Under the pieces are notes generated by a model that was not told the DNA's origin, did no database searches, and saw nothing but the letters and a program-made list of their open reading frames with translations. Below, piece after piece: positions 36,408-44,947 of a DNA stretch of 45,016 nt. The stretch comes from Porticoccaceae bacterium (GTDB taxonomy: Bacteria > Pseudomonadota > Gammaproteobacteria > Pseudomonadales > Porticoccaceae), in the NCBI GenBank assembly GCA_029254005.1, contig JAQWYJ010000077.1, forward strand, positions 1-45,016, read 5' to 3'. How positions within the stretch are numbered: position 1 is the stretch's first letter; every line of letters starts with the position of its first letter. Made by a program: the position numbers and the translations under genes.

Positions 36408-39134
36408 ATGCAAATCGTGGTGAGAAACAGTCGGTTATTGAAAATTTTTGCTTTGTTAGTCATTGCGCTACTATGTTTTAAAAGTGTAAGTGCTGTAGCG
36501 CATGCAGAGCATGATAAAGCACGCTATGTGTCTACAACTGGCGTTGATAGCGGTAAATGTGACAACCCATCAGAGCCTTGTAGGTCAATTTCTTATGCGG
36601 GGTTACAATCAAATAAGGGTGACCGTATTCGTATGGCAGCGGGAACCTATAAGATTGACGATGTAGATACGTTATTTTATCTGCTAAGTGATCTTGTTCC
36701 TGTCAATGGTCTTTATAGCCAAGCAACTAGTTTTAAGCAACCTGATACTAAAAATATTACTCGTTTGTCAGGCGTGCCGTTGGAGTTTGCTGACAAATTG
36801 GCACAAAAAGGCTTTACTGTTATTGTTGATTCTAAAGGTATGGATGCTCAAAAAACGCTTCAAATTCGCGAAAAGATGCAAGTTTATGCGCGGCTCTCAG
36901 AGGCTAAGATTTCCGCGCCCTGTATAGATGGATTTGCTGGAGACTATCCCTGTCAGAATCTTGATTTATTATCTCATTTACCCCTGTCAGAATTTTCTAT
37001 TAATCCGTCTGCGGCCAATGATGTCTGGGGATTTTATGATTTAAACGACGGCAAAGAATACGCCATTATTGGATTGTACAATGGTGTGAGTGTGGTAGAG
37101 GTTACTGATCCAGAAGCGCCAAGAATCGTGGCGAGCCTTGAGAGTCAGTCAACCTCATGGAGAGACATTAAAGTTTACCAACATTTTAATTCTACTACAG
37201 CGCAATGGGATAGTTATGCCTATGTCACCGCCGACAGTGCATCAGTTGGAACAATGATAGTTGATTTGCGGTCTTTACCTGAGGCTGTTTCGATCTTGGG
37301 CTCTGAGGGGAGCGATATTAGCGCTCATAATGTCTACCTAAGTAATGTGGACTACTCTTTGGGAATTGCCTTAAATGACGTCCAGCCATACCTTCATATA
37401 GCAGGATCAAACCGGCAGGGTGGTGCTTTTAGTACCTACCGCTTGGATAATCCACAAAGCCCTGTTGCGATCTATCGCAATGCATCTAGTTCACGCTCTA
37501 ACTACAGTCATGACGTTAGTTCAATGATAATCAACGATCAGCGCAAAAATACTCAATGTCTGACACCTGGACCTCTCTGCGAAATATTTTTTGATTTTAA
37601 TGAAGACAATTTTCAAATTTGGGACAAAACCAACAATAGTAATCCTGGTCGATTGAGTACAACGGCCTACGAAAATGTGTCCTATGTGCATTCAGGCTGG
37701 TACACCGAGGATAAACAGGTAGTGGTGATTCATGACGAATTAGATGAAATGGATTATGGTTTAAATACTGCGGTGCGTTTTTTTGAGCTTTCTGATTTGC
37801 GTGGACCGACTCTGCTCTCTACCTGGTTTGGCCCCACCGGAGCCATTGACCACAATGGCTTTGTTCGAGGTAATCGATATTATATGTCTAATTATACTAG
37901 AGGCATGACGGTGTTGGATATTTCTGATGCGTCTAATCCATATCAAGTGGGTTTTTTTGACACCTTTCCTGTGTCTGACAATACCTCGTTTAACGGTGCT
38001 TGGGGAGTTTATCCCTATTTACCAAGCGGTGTTGTGTTAATAAGCGATATTAGTAGTGGTCTTTACATTGTTCGTGATGACACTGTGTCTCCTCCCCAAG
38101 GAGGGGTCCGTTTTACAGAGCAAAACTATAGTGTGGAGGAGGGGAGTTCTGTTACTCTCAATGTGGAACGGTACGGTGGCAGCCAAGACTCTGTAAGTGT
38201 TAAATGGGAAATGCTGTATGGTTCCACTGATTCTGCTGACATAACTGTGGCTGCCGGAGAGCTGGCATGGGCCGAGGGTGATAGCCAAGTGCAGACCGTG
38301 AGGATTGAAATTCAAGCAGATGAATCGCCTGAACCCAAGGAGATGTTTTTTGTTCGTTTATATGATCCTAAGGGTGGCTTATCAGTGGCGTCACCGAGCT
38401 TGGCTATGTTGGAAATCGCATCAAGTACCGGTGTGGAGCAAGTTGAGATCGACTTAGGTGAAGACCTTAGCGTATCTGCTGGCCAAACGGTAAGAATCAA
38501 AGCTGTTGTCTCTGGCTTTGATGAAAGTTCTGCAGTCTATAATTGGGAGCAAATAGCTGGTGAAACTGTTACCCCGGCGGGGCAAAATAGTAACGTTTTT
38601 GAATTTACTGCCCCGATAATTGAAAATCAGCTAGTGTTTTCTCTCAGTGTTAGTGATGATCAAGGCGCCTCTGCAAGTAGTTCGATAACTGTCTCGGTGA
38701 ATGCTAATCAAAATCCTGTAGTTGATGCGGGAAATAATCTTAGCGTCCAGGCAAATGCTGATGTCAGTCTTCGGGGGTCAGCAACAGATGTTGAGAGTGA
38801 GGATTTAACCTTTTTATGGGAGCAGACAGCAGGTCCAAGTGTATCGTTAAATCAAGCTAATCAGGCTACAGCACAGTTTAGTGCTCCCTCAACATCTTCT
38901 CAGTTGACTTTTGCACTAACTGTCACCGACGCCATGGGGGGCGTTGGTGTGGATTCAGTGTCTGTTTCTGTTGTGTCACCGCAACCTATTGTTGCGCCAC
39001 AGAATAGCGGCGGAGGTGGATGCGCCGTTGTGATGACAGGTTCGAAAGATTCTTCGTTGCCGCTGCTGCTGCTTGGAGCAAGCGTATTGATGTTCAGACG
39101 TCGCTATCAAAAGGGACTTCATCTAGAGTGTTGA
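36408..39134 (+). CDS. Choice-of-anchor B surface protein with Calx-beta and PKD-like domains and a GGGGC sorting tag
   Basis: A 908-residue exported protein. It has a signal peptide (hydrophobic IFALLVIALLCF, cleavage near residue 30-33), a short parallel-beta DUF1565-like piece (YVSTTGVDSGKCDNPSEPCR), and an LVIVD-type beta-propeller of the choice-of-anchor B kind at about 185-560 (DVWGFYDLNDGKEYAIIGLY, GVSVVEVTDPEAPRIVASL, MTVLDISDASNPYQVGFFDT). A Calx-beta domain (about 565-675) and two PKD/Ig-like domains (about 680-855, each with a YNWEQ or FLWEQ motif) follow. The last 41 residues are GGGGC, a hydrophobic run (LPLLLLGASVLMF) and RRRYQ. It is probably anchored at or released from the cell surface. 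The ligand is unknown. Confidence 0.88.
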   Translation: MQIVVRNSRLLKIFALLVIALLCFKSVSAVAHAEHDKARYVSTTGVDSGKCDNPSEPCRSISYAGLQSNKGDRIRMAAGTYKIDDVDTLFYLLSDLVPVNGLYSQATSFKQPDTKNITRLSGVPLEFADKLAQKGFTVIVDSKGMDAQKTLQIREKMQVYARLSEAKISAPCIDGFAGDYPCQNLDLLSHLPLSEFSINPSAANDVWGFYDLNDGKEYAIIGLYNGVSVVEVTDPEAPRIVASLESQSTSWRDIKVYQHFNSTTAQWDSYAYVTADSASVGTMIVDLRSLPEAVSILGSEGSDISAHNVYLSNVDYSLGIALNDVQPYLHIAGSNRQGGAFSTYRLDNPQSPVAIYRNASSSRSNYSHDVSSMIINDQRKNTQCLTPGPLCEIFFDFNEDNFQIWDKTNNSNPGRLSTTAYENVSYVHSGWYTEDKQVVVIHDELDEMDYGLNTAVRFFELSDLRGPTLLSTWFGPTGAIDHNGFVRGNRYYMSNYTRGMTVLDISDASNPYQVGFFDTFPVSDNTSFNGAWGVYPYLPSGVVLISDISSGLYIVRDDTVSPPQGGVRFTEQNYSVEEGSSVTLNVERYGGSQDSVSVKWEMLYGSTDSADITVAAGELAWAEGDSQVQTVRIEIQADESPEPKEMFFVRLYDPKGGLSVASPSLAMLEIASSTGVEQVEIDLGEDLSVSAGQTVRIKAVVSGFDESSAVYNWEQIAGETVTPAGQNSNVFEFTAPIIENQLVFSLSVSDDQGASASSSITVSVNANQNPVVDAGNNLSVQANADVSLRGSATDVESEDLTFLWEQTAGPSVSLNQANQATAQFSAPSTSSQLTFALTVTDAMGGVGVDSVSVSVVSPQPIVAPQNSGGGGCAVVMTGSKDSSLPLLLLGASVLMFRRRYQKGLHLEC

Positions 39135-39147
39135 TGAGTATTCTTGC

Positions 39148-39627
39148 TTAGCGGCAAGCCTTGGCGTTAAGCGGGACATCTCGTTTAATTAGTTGATTAA
39201 GAATGATTGTTGATTCAATACCCTCTACCATAGGTACGTTCGCTAGTTTTTCTTTGAGAAATAGCTCAAAAGACTGAAGCGTATCTGTAGTTACTCGCAA
39301 TACATAGTCATGGGACCCCGCTAAAACACAGCACTCAGTGACTTCATACAGGTCAGCAACTGCTGATTCAAAATCAGACGCGTTTGCTGACGTATTTTTG
39401 TTGACCTTTACAAATACGAAGGCCGATACGATTGCACCAATCATTTGATGATTCAGGCGAATAGTATAGCGTTCAATTAAGCCGCTTTCTTCAAGATTGC
39501 GAAGCCTCCGCAAACAGGGTGTCTGAGAGAGATTAACCTTGGCAGATAGCTCAGCATTGCTTATGCGTGAATTGTTTTGCAGTACATTTAAAATGCTAAT
39601 ATCAATATTGTCTAATTTTTTATTCAT
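39148..39627 (-). CDS. Lrp/AsnC-family regulator, divergent from the PrnB-like/kynureninase-like genes
   Basis: A 159-residue protein with an N-terminal helix-turn-helix (LDNIDISILNVLQNNSRISN, then KVNLSQTPCLRRLRNLEESGLI) and a RAM effector domain (VTECCVLAGSHDYVLRVTT). It resembles Lrp/BkdR-type local regulators. It is divergent from the PrnB-like gene across 141 bases that contain a repeated 10-bp element, the classic layout for an amino-acid-responsive regulator of an adjacent catabolic operon. Tryptophan, kynurenine or a related compound is the obvious candidate effector, which is inference. It is distinct in sequence from the Lrp at 9722. Confidence 0.9.
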   Translation of the reverse strand: MNKKLDNIDISILNVLQNNSRISNAELSAKVNLSQTPCLRRLRNLEESGLIERYTIRLNHQMIGAIVSAFVFVKVNKNTSANASDFESAVADLYEVTECCVLAGSHDYVLRVTTDTLQSFELFLKEKLANVPMVEGIESTIILNQLIKRDVPLNAKACR

Positions 39628-39768
39628 TTGTAGGGTTATATGCTAAGTTATTTGAATTATTAGTTAATATAGCACTATTTTTTGAATTTAAGGCTTTTTA
39701 ATTGACTGAAAATGCCACTGCAGTTTTGTTAATATAGTGGTTTTAGAATACCTATTAGGACAATTTAC
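39628..39768. promoter_or_regulatory. Shared control region with repeated GTTAATATAG element
   Basis: GTTAATATAG occurs twice in the same direction, at 39663-39672 and 39728-39737, 65 bases apart (about six helical turns). TTGACT (39702-39707) lies between them as a possible -35 for the plus-strand genes, but no standard -10 sits at 17 bases. AGGA at 39757-39760 is the Shine-Dalgarno of the PrnB-like gene. Lrp octamers often bind such phased AT-rich sites. Confidence 0.5.
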
Positions 39769-40938
39769 ATGACCCAAAAAGCGCGCGCACTAGATTGCTG
39801 GATTCGTAATGATTTCAGAGCGATGAATACAGAACTAGAAGAATTATATTTTAAAAATTGCGATTCGACTGAATCTGTGGGTAATGATACTAAAAACCAA
39901 CTGGTGAATGAGGGTAGATCGCTGATAAAAGATCTGCTTGATGAAGGCAATACTGATGAAGGTTTTGATAGCGGATTTGAATTACTCGGCGATGTAGGTT
40001 TTTATATGGCTGCTTGTCGTCGACATGATATAACCGAACCTTCCCGTGAAACAAGATCACCTTTGCAAGAAGCCTCAGCTCTGGCTATGCAGCTAGGTGC
40101 CTCCCTAGGGGTGATTCCGCGTTTTGCATCTTGTCATTTAGAAACTCACAACAGGGCTGTAAATGGTCAATATAAAACCTTCACTTCTCTACCTGATGAA
40201 AAACTTTTTATTGATTACAATACCCGCGGAGTATTTTCTTTTATCCGAGCATCCGAAGCTTTGCGAAATTGTTTGCCCTTAGGTGTTTCACACCCTATTA
40301 CTTATGATTTGTTGGTTACAGCTAAGGTGGCATTGGAGGAGGTCTATGTCTCTAATGCAAGCCTCTTTGATCAGTTGGATACTAACCGATTTTTTTACTG
40401 TGTAAGGCCATACTACCGACCTCATCGTGTTGGTTTACATGAATACAGAGGTGCTAATGCAGGAGATTTTGCCGGAATTAATGTCATAGATTTGTTACTT
40501 GGTGTCTGTAAAGGCGATGACCCTTACTACTCACAATTGCTGGTAGATAAATTCTTGTTCATGCGTCCTGAAGATCAACTGGTGCTGCGAGACTGTATGC
40601 GGCGTAAAAGTTTGCTAGACAGTTTTTTAGACTGTAAAGAGGAGCATCGCTATGATGATTGGTTCCAGTCTAATATGGCTATGTTCATACAGGTGTGTGA
40701 GGTTCATGGCAAGGTGGCTACCCAGCATCATGAGCGGTTGGTACACAAATTTATAGAGGGTCCTGCTGAGGCGGGAGCGCATATTGATCAGACGGATCTC
40801 ACTGCGAGCGGCCCACCGTTGCCAGTGCTTTTGAAAGGGCTACGTAAACTATGTGATATGCGCTGTGCGGCACCGGCCACAGAGGGCTTTAATACTCGAT
40901 TTAAGGATATGCAAAGTCTGAGGGACTGCTTGTTATGA
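39769..40938 (+). CDS. PrnB-like haem-dependent dioxygenase-superfamily protein
   Basis: A 389-residue protein that I recognise as a member of the PrnB (DUF1864) family, related to tryptophan and indoleamine 2,3-dioxygenases. PrnB of pyrrolnitrin producers rearranges 7-chlorotryptophan to an aminophenylpyrrole. Landmarks are SFIRASEALRNCLPLGVSHP, FYCVRPYYRPHRVGLHEYRG (a conserved Arg/Tyr-rich substrate loop) and FIQVCEVHGKVATQHHERLV, with His313. That is the number I recall for the proximal haem ligand in PrnB; His320, His321 and His326 are nearby alternatives. It overlaps the kynureninase-like gene by four bases. PrnA, PrnC and PrnD are absent, so pyrrolnitrin synthesis is unlikely. A tryptophan-cleaving or modifying role is inferred. 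Confidence 0.78.
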   Translation: MTQKARALDCWIRNDFRAMNTELEELYFKNCDSTESVGNDTKNQLVNEGRSLIKDLLDEGNTDEGFDSGFELLGDVGFYMAACRRHDITEPSRETRSPLQEASALAMQLGASLGVIPRFASCHLETHNRAVNGQYKTFTSLPDEKLFIDYNTRGVFSFIRASEALRNCLPLGVSHPITYDLLVTAKVALEEVYVSNASLFDQLDTNRFFYCVRPYYRPHRVGLHEYRGANAGDFAGINVIDLLLGVCKGDDPYYSQLLVDKFLFMRPEDQLVLRDCMRRKSLLDSFLDCKEEHRYDDWFQSNMAMFIQVCEVHGKVATQHHERLVHKFIEGPAEAGAHIDQTDLTASGPPLPVLLKGLRKLCDMRCAAPATEGFNTRFKDMQSLRDCLL

Positions 40939-42047
40939 TTGCTAATAGATTTGTTGATCAGCAGGGTATTTATCTGCTTAGTCACTCTGTAGGTCTACCA
41001 TTAAAATCATCCTTGGCAGGCGCACGTGATGCATTTTGGCAGCCATGGTTAGGCGCTGATGAGCATATCTGGAGTCAGTGGTTAGGACAAATTGAACATT
41101 TTCGTGACCAGCTTGGACTTTTACTAAATAGCGATTCATGCAACTTTTGTCCGCAGACAACTATTTCTAGCGCTGTGAATAAAATTATATTTTCTCTGTC
41201 CGCGCGGTCTGATAAAAATATTATTCTGATGAGCGAAGAAGACTTTCCTTCAGTAGCCTATGCACTGCAGCAAGCCTGTGGTTTGGATTATCAGGTGCGC
41301 TACATTCCGGCAGGTGTTGATCTAAACGATATGTCGATATGGGATGAATATCTTACTGATGATGTGGCACTAGTTCTAATTACTCAGGTGCAATCAAACA
41401 ACGGAGTTCAATTACCTGTAGACGCTATTACAGCAATAGCAGCGCATAGGTCGATCCGTTCGATAGTCGACATCGCTCAAGCTATTGGTATTCTCCCTAT
41501 TGATATACAAACCGGATCTGCAGATTTCATCGTTGGATCCTGTGTTAAATGGCTAAGCGGCGGCCCAGGTGCTGCATTTTTATGGGTTAGTCCAGACATA
41601 ATAGAGCAGTGTCATCCGCAAAATGTTGGCTGGTTTTCTCATGAAGATCCTTTCGAATTTGATATACACAATTTTCGCTATGCTAAGGATGCATTGCGAT
41701 TTTGGGGAGGTACTCCGTCAGTCTATCCCTTTTGTGTGGCATCATCGAATCTTGAATTTGTCAATAGTTTCGGAGTGGCTGTACTTCGAGAGCACAACGT
41801 ACAGTTATGCCAACAAATCATTGATAGTTTAGATCAGGATGAGTTAATGTCTCCCGCTATAGCTAACCAACGTAGCGGTACCTTAATTGTCCACTTCGGC
41901 AAAAGACATCAGCAGATAACCAATAGCTTACGCCGTGAGGGTATTAAATTTGATAGCAGATCAAAGGGTATACGACTGTCTCCACATATCTACAATACCG
42001 AAGATCAAATAAGTACCTTGGTTCAGCATATAGAGGATAGCCGTTAA
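40935..42047 (+). CDS. Kynureninase-like PLP-dependent enzyme (aminotransferase class V fold)
   Basis: The 370-residue protein has the fold-type I PLP core. Asp179 is in SIVDIAQAIGILPIDIQTG (ring-nitrogen contact), and Lys205 in GSCVKWLSGGPGAAFLWVSP is the Schiff-base Lys. The GGPGAAFLWV segment closely resembles the kynureninase motif (YKYLNxGPG...FLWV). It differs from standard kynureninases in being shorter (370 against about 410-420) and in having AQAIG where they have a HSxG-type sequence. The neighbour is a tryptophan-dioxygenase-superfamily protein, with a four-base overlap. Hydrolysis of a kynurenine-type side chain is therefore the leading idea. A cysteine desulfurase-like or other lyase activity is possible. 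Confidence 0.8.
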   Translation: MIANRFVDQQGIYLLSHSVGLPLKSSLAGARDAFWQPWLGADEHIWSQWLGQIEHFRDQLGLLLNSDSCNFCPQTTISSAVNKIIFSLSARSDKNIILMSEEDFPSVAYALQQACGLDYQVRYIPAGVDLNDMSIWDEYLTDDVALVLITQVQSNNGVQLPVDAITAIAAHRSIRSIVDIAQAIGILPIDIQTGSADFIVGSCVKWLSGGPGAAFLWVSPDIIEQCHPQNVGWFSHEDPFEFDIHNFRYAKDALRFWGGTPSVYPFCVASSNLEFVNSFGVAVLREHNVQLCQQIIDSLDQDELMSPAIANQRSGTLIVHFGKRHQQITNSLRREGIKFDSRSKGIRLSPHIYNTEDQISTLVQHIEDSR

Positions 42048-42116
42048 CCGAGTTTTACAACTTCTAGATACTGCAAAGGTGATCCTTTTGATGGTAAAAA
42101 CCGTTACACTGCTGTT

Positions 42117-43943
42117 ATGGCTTTTGATCACCAGACATTTCTAAAATCATTGACTCAGCGTCCAGGCATTTATCAGATGCTTGATGCTGACGATCAAGTG
42201 CTTTACGTGGGAAAAGCGAAGAACCTGAAAAATAGAGTATCTAGTTATTTTCGTAAGACCGGGCTTACGGCAAAAACTGCCGCACTGGTAAAACGTATTG
42301 TGCAGATTGATGTAACTGTTACAGAAACGGAAACAGAGGCATTGATACTTGAACATAACTTAATCAAACAATACCGTCCGCCCTTTAATATTTTAATGAG
42401 GGATGATAAAAGTTATCCCTATATTTTTCTGTCCGATAAAGATGACTGGCCACGGTTAGCCTTTCATAGAGGCCCTAAAAAAGCCAAAGGAACTTATTTT
42501 GGGCCTTTTCCTAGCGTTCACGCAGTGCGAGAGAGTATGGGATTTTTACAAAAAGTTTTTAAGGTCCGACAATGTGAGGACATTTTCTTTAAAAATCGTT
42601 CTCGCCCCTGTTTGCAGTACCAAATTAAGCGTTGCAGTGCACCCTGTGTTAAGTTTGTTACTGCGGATGACTACGCCGCTGACGTCAATCTAACTCGGCT
42701 TTATCTCGATGGGAAGGCGGACAAAATCCTGCAACAATTAGAGCGTGAGATGGACGCTGCGTCTACCGATTTAAATTTTGAAAAAGCGGCCGAATATCGA
42801 GATCAAATTGCCACTTTGCGGCAGGTTCAAGCCCAACAAATGATTGAGAAAGGTAGTGGTACCATAGATATAGTTGCCGGTGCGGTGAGCAATGGTCAGG
42901 CTTGTGTGCATATGTTGTATGTTCGTCAGGGCCGAATATTGGGTAGCCGAAGCTATTATCCCAAAACACCTCTGGCTGAGAGTGTTGGTGACTTACTTGA
43001 AGAATTTGTGCCGCAACTTTACCTATATGGTGGGGGAAGACCAGATCTTCCCAAAGAAATTTTAGTCAATGCCGCTTTTGATGGTTCTCAAGTATTAACT
43101 GATGCTTTGGCCGAGCATGTTGGCAGAAATATACAGGTTAAAGACAATGTACGAGGATTTCGAGCGAAATGGCTTGAATTGGCGCAGCGAACCGCCGAGC
43201 AAAATTTAACCAGTAAGCTGGCGTCTAAGCAAACATTACAGCAGCGTTTCGAATCGCTGCGTGACACCTTAGGTCTTGATTCCACGCCAGAACGGGTAGA
43301 GTGTTTTGATATCAGTCATAGTAGTGGTGAGGCAGTTGTGGCCTCCTGTGTGGTTTTTGACAACAGCAGTGGCGCGCTAAAAAGCGATTATCGGCGTTTT
43401 AATATTGAAAATATTACCGGGGGTGACGATTATGCTGCTATGGAGCAAGCAATTCGTCGACGTTATACGCGTCTGATGAAAGGTGAAGGAAAATTGCCTG
43501 ATATTTTACTAATTGATGGTGGTAAGGGCCAGATTGGTATTGCAAAGTCAGTATTATCTGACCTTGGCGTGGTGGGGGTGATGACAATTGGTGTTGCTAA
43601 GGGCACTACTCGTAAGCCCGGAATGGAAACTTTGATCCTTGCTGATGAGAATAACAAGGTAGTGGCCAGACCGCAGCAAGCAGCACTGCATCTTATCCAG
43701 CAAATAAGAGACGAGGCGCATCGCTTTGCTATCACCGGGCACAAGGCTCGAAGAGATAAAAAGCGGCGTACCTCGCCTCTTGAGGGCATTCCCGGTGTTG
43801 GACCTACTCGTAGGCGTGACCTTTTAAAACACTTTGGTGGAGTAGTGGAGGTTAAAAAAGCCAGTGTTGCCGACTTAATGAAAGTGACTAATATAAATAA
43901 AAAGGTTGCTGAAGCGATATACAGTGCACTGTATAATGATTGA
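42117..43943 (+). CDS. uvrC: UvrC, excinuclease ABC subunit C
   Basis: Makes both incisions around lesions in nucleotide excision repair with UvrAB. The 608-residue protein has the GIY-YIG nuclease at the N-terminus (PGIYQMLDADDQVLYVGKAK, 3' incision), a Cys-rich segment (RPCLQYQIKRCSAPC), and the UvrB-binding UVR motif (NFEKAAEYRDQIATL). The RNase H-like endonuclease domain follows (ECFDISHSSGEAVVASCVVF; LLIDGGKGQIGIAKSVL, 5' incision), then tandem helix-hairpin-helix motifs (IPGVGPTRRRDLLKHFGG). pgsA follows, as in most Gammaproteobacteria. No obvious Shine-Dalgarno precedes the ATG. Confidence 0.98.
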   Translation: MAFDHQTFLKSLTQRPGIYQMLDADDQVLYVGKAKNLKNRVSSYFRKTGLTAKTAALVKRIVQIDVTVTETETEALILEHNLIKQYRPPFNILMRDDKSYPYIFLSDKDDWPRLAFHRGPKKAKGTYFGPFPSVHAVRESMGFLQKVFKVRQCEDIFFKNRSRPCLQYQIKRCSAPCVKFVTADDYAADVNLTRLYLDGKADKILQQLEREMDAASTDLNFEKAAEYRDQIATLRQVQAQQMIEKGSGTIDIVAGAVSNGQACVHMLYVRQGRILGSRSYYPKTPLAESVGDLLEEFVPQLYLYGGGRPDLPKEILVNAAFDGSQVLTDALAEHVGRNIQVKDNVRGFRAKWLELAQRTAEQNLTSKLASKQTLQQRFESLRDTLGLDSTPERVECFDISHSSGEAVVASCVVFDNSSGALKSDYRRFNIENITGGDDYAAMEQAIRRRYTRLMKGEGKLPDILLIDGGKGQIGIAKSVLSDLGVVGVMTIGVAKGTTRKPGMETLILADENNKVVARPQQAALHLIQQIRDEAHRFAITGHKARRDKKRRTSPLEGIPGVGPTRRRDLLKHFGGVVEVKKASVADLMKVTNINKKVAEAIYSALYND

Positions 43944-44044
43944 ATCGATTATAATGGGTCTCGCTACTATAGAAATTTTGTTACGGCGATCTTGATCCTC
44001 AAGTTAAAATACAAGTTAAATCGTCTTTAAGGACCCAATGATTT

Positions 44045-44605
44045 ATGTGGAATCTTCCCAATATACTGACAATGCTGCGTATTGCAATGATTCCAGTGTT
44101 CATTGTTGTCTATTATCTACCTTGGGAATGGCACCATTTTGCATCAGCGGCCATTTTTGGCCTTGCCGCACTTACTGATTGGATTGATGGTTACTATGCT
44201 CGTAAGTTAAATATGGTGACCCCCTTTGGGGCCTTTTTAGATCCAGTGGCTGACAAACTTATTGTGACAGCCGCATTGGTTTTATTATTAGAGGTTCATT
44301 CAACGCCCTGGTTTGCGCTACCGACGATAGTGATCATCGGCCGAGAAATAGTTATCTCGGCGTTACGCGAATGGATGTCTGAGCTTGGTTCCTCTAAAAG
44401 TGTCGCTGTGTCTACCTTAGGTAAAGTTAAGACCTGGGTGCAAATGGTCGCTATTGCCTTACTACTGTTAGCCAAACCTGATCAACAATGGTTAATGGGA
44501 CTCGGTTTTGTGGCTGTCTATATAGCTGCAGGCCTAACCTTGTGGTCTATGTTTTACTATATTAAGCAAGCGTGGCCGCAATTGAGTGCAAAGGTTCAGA
44601 AGTAG
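44045..44605 (+). CDS. pgsA: CDP-diacylglycerol-glycerol-3-phosphate 3-phosphatidyltransferase
   Basis: Integral inner-membrane enzyme for the committed step of phosphatidylglycerol synthesis. The 186-residue protein begins MWNLPNILTMLRI, has about five to six hydrophobic segments, and contains the CDP-alcohol phosphotransferase motif D-G-x2-A-R-x8-G-x3-D-x3-D (from DGYYARK to FLDPVADK). GREIVISALREWM is a further family motif. An AAGGA Shine-Dalgarno is 11 bases before the ATG; another ATG at 44038 is out of frame. The tRNA-Cys promoter starts directly after the stop codon. Confidence 0.97.
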   Translation: MWNLPNILTMLRIAMIPVFIVVYYLPWEWHHFASAAIFGLAALTDWIDGYYARKLNMVTPFGAFLDPVADKLIVTAALVLLLEVHSTPWFALPTIVIIGREIVISALREWMSELGSSKSVAVSTLGKVKTWVQMVAIALLLLAKPDQQWLMGLGFVAVYIAAGLTLWSMFYYIKQAWPQLSAKVQK

Positions 44606-44633
44606 TTGATTTATTGCTAATAATGCCTAGAAT
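44606..44633 (+). promoter_or_regulatory. tRNA-Cys promoter
   Basis: TTGATT (44606-44611), 16-base spacer and TAGAAT (44628-44633), beginning at the base after the pgsA stop, followed by a GC-containing discriminator (AGCGACC). Predicted start near 44640, about 33 bases before the tRNA. Confidence 0.55.
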
Positions 44634-44672
44634 AGCGACCTCACCAGTTGACTTGGGTGAAGCTACGAAAAA

Positions 44673-44747
<75 letters not shown>

Positions 44748-44751
44748 GTAG

Positions 44752-44770
44752 GCTCATAAGATGAGCTTTT
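44752..44770 (+). terminator. Terminator after tRNA-Cys
   Basis: GCTCAT (44752-44757), loop AAG, ATGAGC (44761-44766), four T. A perfect but short stem. It implies that the following tRNA-Leu is transcribed from its own promoter. Confidence 0.6.
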
Positions 44771-44805
44771 ATAGGTATTCGTAGCATTTTGTGTTTTTGG
44801 TCATG

Positions 44806-44846
44806 TATAATAACCAAGACATAGTATTAAGAAGTTATCTTCTTAA
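44806..44846 (+). promoter_or_regulatory. tRNA-Leu(UAA) -10 box and leader hairpin
   Basis: A perfect TATAAT (44806-44811) without an obvious -35, followed by a perfect 8-bp inverted repeat TTAAGAAG / CTTCTTAA (44827-44834, 44839-44846) with a four-base loop. The hairpin would lie in the 5' leader of the tRNA precursor, 14 bases before the mature end. Confidence 0.5.
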
Positions 44847-44860
44847 AGTCCCCCTCATAT

Positions 44861-44947
44861 GCCCGGGTGGCGAAATTGGTAGACGCAACGGACTTAAAAT
44901 CCGTCGGTGGAAACACTGTGCCGGTTCAAGTCCGGCCCCGGGCACCA
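44861..44947 (+). tRNA. tRNA-Leu (anticodon UAA)
   Basis: An 87-base class II tRNA. The acceptor GCCCGGG pairs with CCCGGGC, followed by ACCA. The anticodon stem ACGGA/TCCGT encloses CTTAAAA, giving anticodon UAA. It has a long variable arm and T-loop GGTTCAAGTCC. It is the second leucine tRNA in the window and occupies the leuZ position of the pgsA-linked tRNA cluster. A 14-bp palindrome AACCTT-TT-AAGGTT (44993-45006) lies downstream but lacks a T tract. Confidence 0.96.

Noticed and set aside
39769-42047. A pyrrolnitrin biosynthetic cluster, given the PrnB-like gene
   Set aside because: No tryptophan halogenase (PrnA), PrnC halogenase or PrnD oxygenase is nearby, and the partner is kynureninase-like with a local Lrp regulator, which fits catabolism better.
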